NCBI GenBank assembly: GCA_932521035.1
Contig: OW051493.1
Location: 5,084,001 to 5,148,000, forward strand
Direction of reading: 5' to 3'
DNA: 64,000 bases
Source of the DNA: Oscheius dolichura
Lineage: Eukaryota; Nematoda; Chromadorea; Rhabditida; Rhabditidae
The notes under the pieces are model-generated. The model was not told where the DNA came from, searched no databases, and worked only from the letters and a program-made list of their open reading frames with translations. This document shows positions 62,742 to 64,000 of the stretch, one piece after another. Each line of letters opens with the position of its first letter. The first letter of the stretch is position 1. The position numbers were made by a program, and so were the translations under genes.

Positions 62742-63324
62742 TTAGAACAACCCACCGGACTTTTACGGGAGGTAGCGAGATCTGGCGGCATTCCCTCTGG
62801 AGGCGCATGGGGATGTGGACGAGAAGGGGCAGTACGCTTGGCTGGAGGAGGAAATGTGCCCGAGAGGGGAAGGGGGCCGGGATCAGAAAGAGGCTAATCG
62901 TAGGAGAGGAATTAAAAAAACAGAAAAAGAGAACTTATCTGACAATAACAAACTATGAACGAGTCCATTTTGTGCGGGGGACAGGAGTAATTCTTGGTCT
63001 TCTCCGCCTGGTCTTTAGACTGTTGGTATGTGCCGGGGAAGACTCGTCACTGAACTGTAGGGGGGATATTCGGGTGGGTAGGAGGAAACGTCACAAGACT
63101 ACTGCCATTGTCAACCCGTTAAACAGCCATTCTTGGAATCCAGTTCCCCTCGCCTCGCCTGCCCTCTCCCAGTTCCGACCCCGGGTCCAGGTAGCCCCCC
63201 CCCCCCAACCACAATATGTTTTGTTTCCAGGATTACACATTAAACGTGAAAACACTGCCGGCTTTGCATAGCGACCTCACTCAAGTTGCAATAAATCGGG
63301 AGGACGTCCTCTGCCAGTTGTCAC
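62742..63324. other. spacer between PACRG-like gene and the right-edge gene
   Basis: GC-rich, with a purine-rich patch (62790-62940) and a run of 12 C at 63195-63206. A TTTCCAG near 63230 may be an acceptor leading into the next gene. No independent exon is certain. Confidence 0.35.
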
Positions 63325-64000
63325 ATGCGTCGAATCAGCGAGCGGTGTTCCCTGGTGAGTGGGGGAAGCCCCCTCTTCCTACTTTCCCTTTCCAGAAACT
63401 GGGCAGTTGCTACTTTGCCCTGGTGGCCGATGCCTGTGTCCTGCTCTTCTTCTCCCAGTGGGCCAGCACCGGCTGGACAGAGGTGGCCCTGCTCCTCATC
63501 GATGGCCTCCTCCTCTTCTCCACGGCCGTCGCCACCGCTTCCAATATCTCTGTCCTCCTCCTGCCCAATCTCGTATTTCGGGTCAACCTCTCCCTCTTCC
63601 TTCTATTTAATAAAAAGTCTAGGCTCTCCTCCTGACGAGTATGATGTTTTTCTCCTGTTTCGCCGTGGACTCCCTGCTCAGGCCGGAGGATTCCCTCCAG
63701 TTATTGGTGAGTAGAGCAGACAGAACAATGTACAGGGGTTCTCCAGCGAGTCCAAGAGGCCACAACAGAGCCACAGTTACTCAGTAGCGCTGTGCTGAGG
63801 CTCTTTTTCTCAAGTTCCGATACTTCGGACTCTTTTCAGACGGAGGTTAGGAGAAAGATAGTCGAGAATCCCCAGATCGCGGTGGTCTGTCCGTTCTTCT
63901 GCGTCTTCTTCATCATCGAGTTCAAGTTCGATTCGTAAAAATATACTCACCAGATGTTTTGTTTTAGGCTGTTTGTCCAAGTTTGGCGCAATCTCCAACG
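63325..64000 (+). CDS. multi-pass membrane protein, 3' end outside the window
   Basis: Exons join in frame: MRRISERCSL, then after a 45-nt intron LGSCYFALVADACVLLFFSQ, TEVALLLIDGLLLFSTAVAT and NISVLLLPNLVFR. A 41-nt intron leads to ALLLTSMMFFSCFAVDSLLR, a longer intron to EVRRKIVENPQIAVVCPFFC with VFFIIEFKFDS, and a further exon starts at 63968. At least three or four hydrophobic helices are visible. I do not recognise the family. The start is uncertain, since upstream exons may exist before 63325. Strong splice signals and uniform small introns favour a real gene. Confidence 0.6.

Overview
The window is eukaryotic nuclear DNA and reads as a compact nematode genome. Most introns are only about 38-60 nt (GT...TTTCAG/TTTTAG). 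Many predicted start codons lie 0-5 nt after a splice-acceptor-like AG, as expected for spliced-leader trans-splicing. The gene content fits nematodes: two OMA/MOE-type tandem CCCH zinc-finger genes, a divergent CK1/TTBK kinase and a glutamate-gated chloride channel. The species cannot be named from the sequence. A basal (clade I-like) nematode with tiny introns is only a guess. I saw no virus, plasmid, CRISPR array, rRNA gene or credible tRNA. All gene models were joined by eye from exon reading frames and splice signals, so exon edges may be off by a few codons.

Layout. At 0.5-2.6 kb is a DDX43-like DEAD-box helicase (+). At 3.1 kb is a 66-residue putative secreted peptide (+) with an allatostatin-C-like Cys spacing. 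At 3.6-4.7 kb is the nuclear-envelope phosphatase CTDNEP1/Dullard (-), and at 5.4-7.2 kb a C3orf33-like membrane protein (+). A MAST kinase (+) fills 8.7-20.1 kb and carries kinase and PDZ domains. At 20.6-25.7 kb, two paralogous CCCH genes (-) flank a CK1/TTBK-like kinase (+). The stretch 25.7-29.6 kb is GC-rich with no gene I can support. At 29.6-32.5 kb, COX15 (haem A synthase) and HCCS (cytochrome c haem lyase) sit head-to-tail on the minus strand, a probable operon for mitochondrial haem delivery. At 32.9-40.6 kb are membralin, the methyltransferase HEMK2/N6AMT1 and a coiled-coil gene made of tandemly duplicated exons (all +). At 41.3-43.7 kb is an M1-aminopeptidase-like protein that has lost its catalytic residues (+). 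RBM25 (-) and V-ATPase subunit A (+) diverge from a 0.2-kb promoter at 46.2-46.4 kb. A tentative small membrane protein lies at 49.7-50.6 kb, and the acetyl-CoA transporter SLC33A1 at 51.4-55.0 kb. The right end holds a tentative secreted protein (-), a glutathione S-transferase (+), a GluCl-type channel (+), a short secretory precursor (+), a PACRG-family gene (-) and a multi-pass membrane protein cut by the window edge (+).

Two features cut across the genes. Base composition alternates sharply: AT-rich blocks (about 0.25-8, 20-22, 29.5-41, 43.7-49 and 51-55.3 kb) hold mostly conserved housekeeping genes with minimal introns. GC-rich blocks (about 8.4-20, 22-29.5, 41-43.7 and 55.5-64 kb) hold signalling, channel, detoxification and divergent genes. 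Second, gene spacing is often very small. The clearest functional grouping is HCCS-COX15. The OMA/kinase/OMA block suggests a germline gene cluster.
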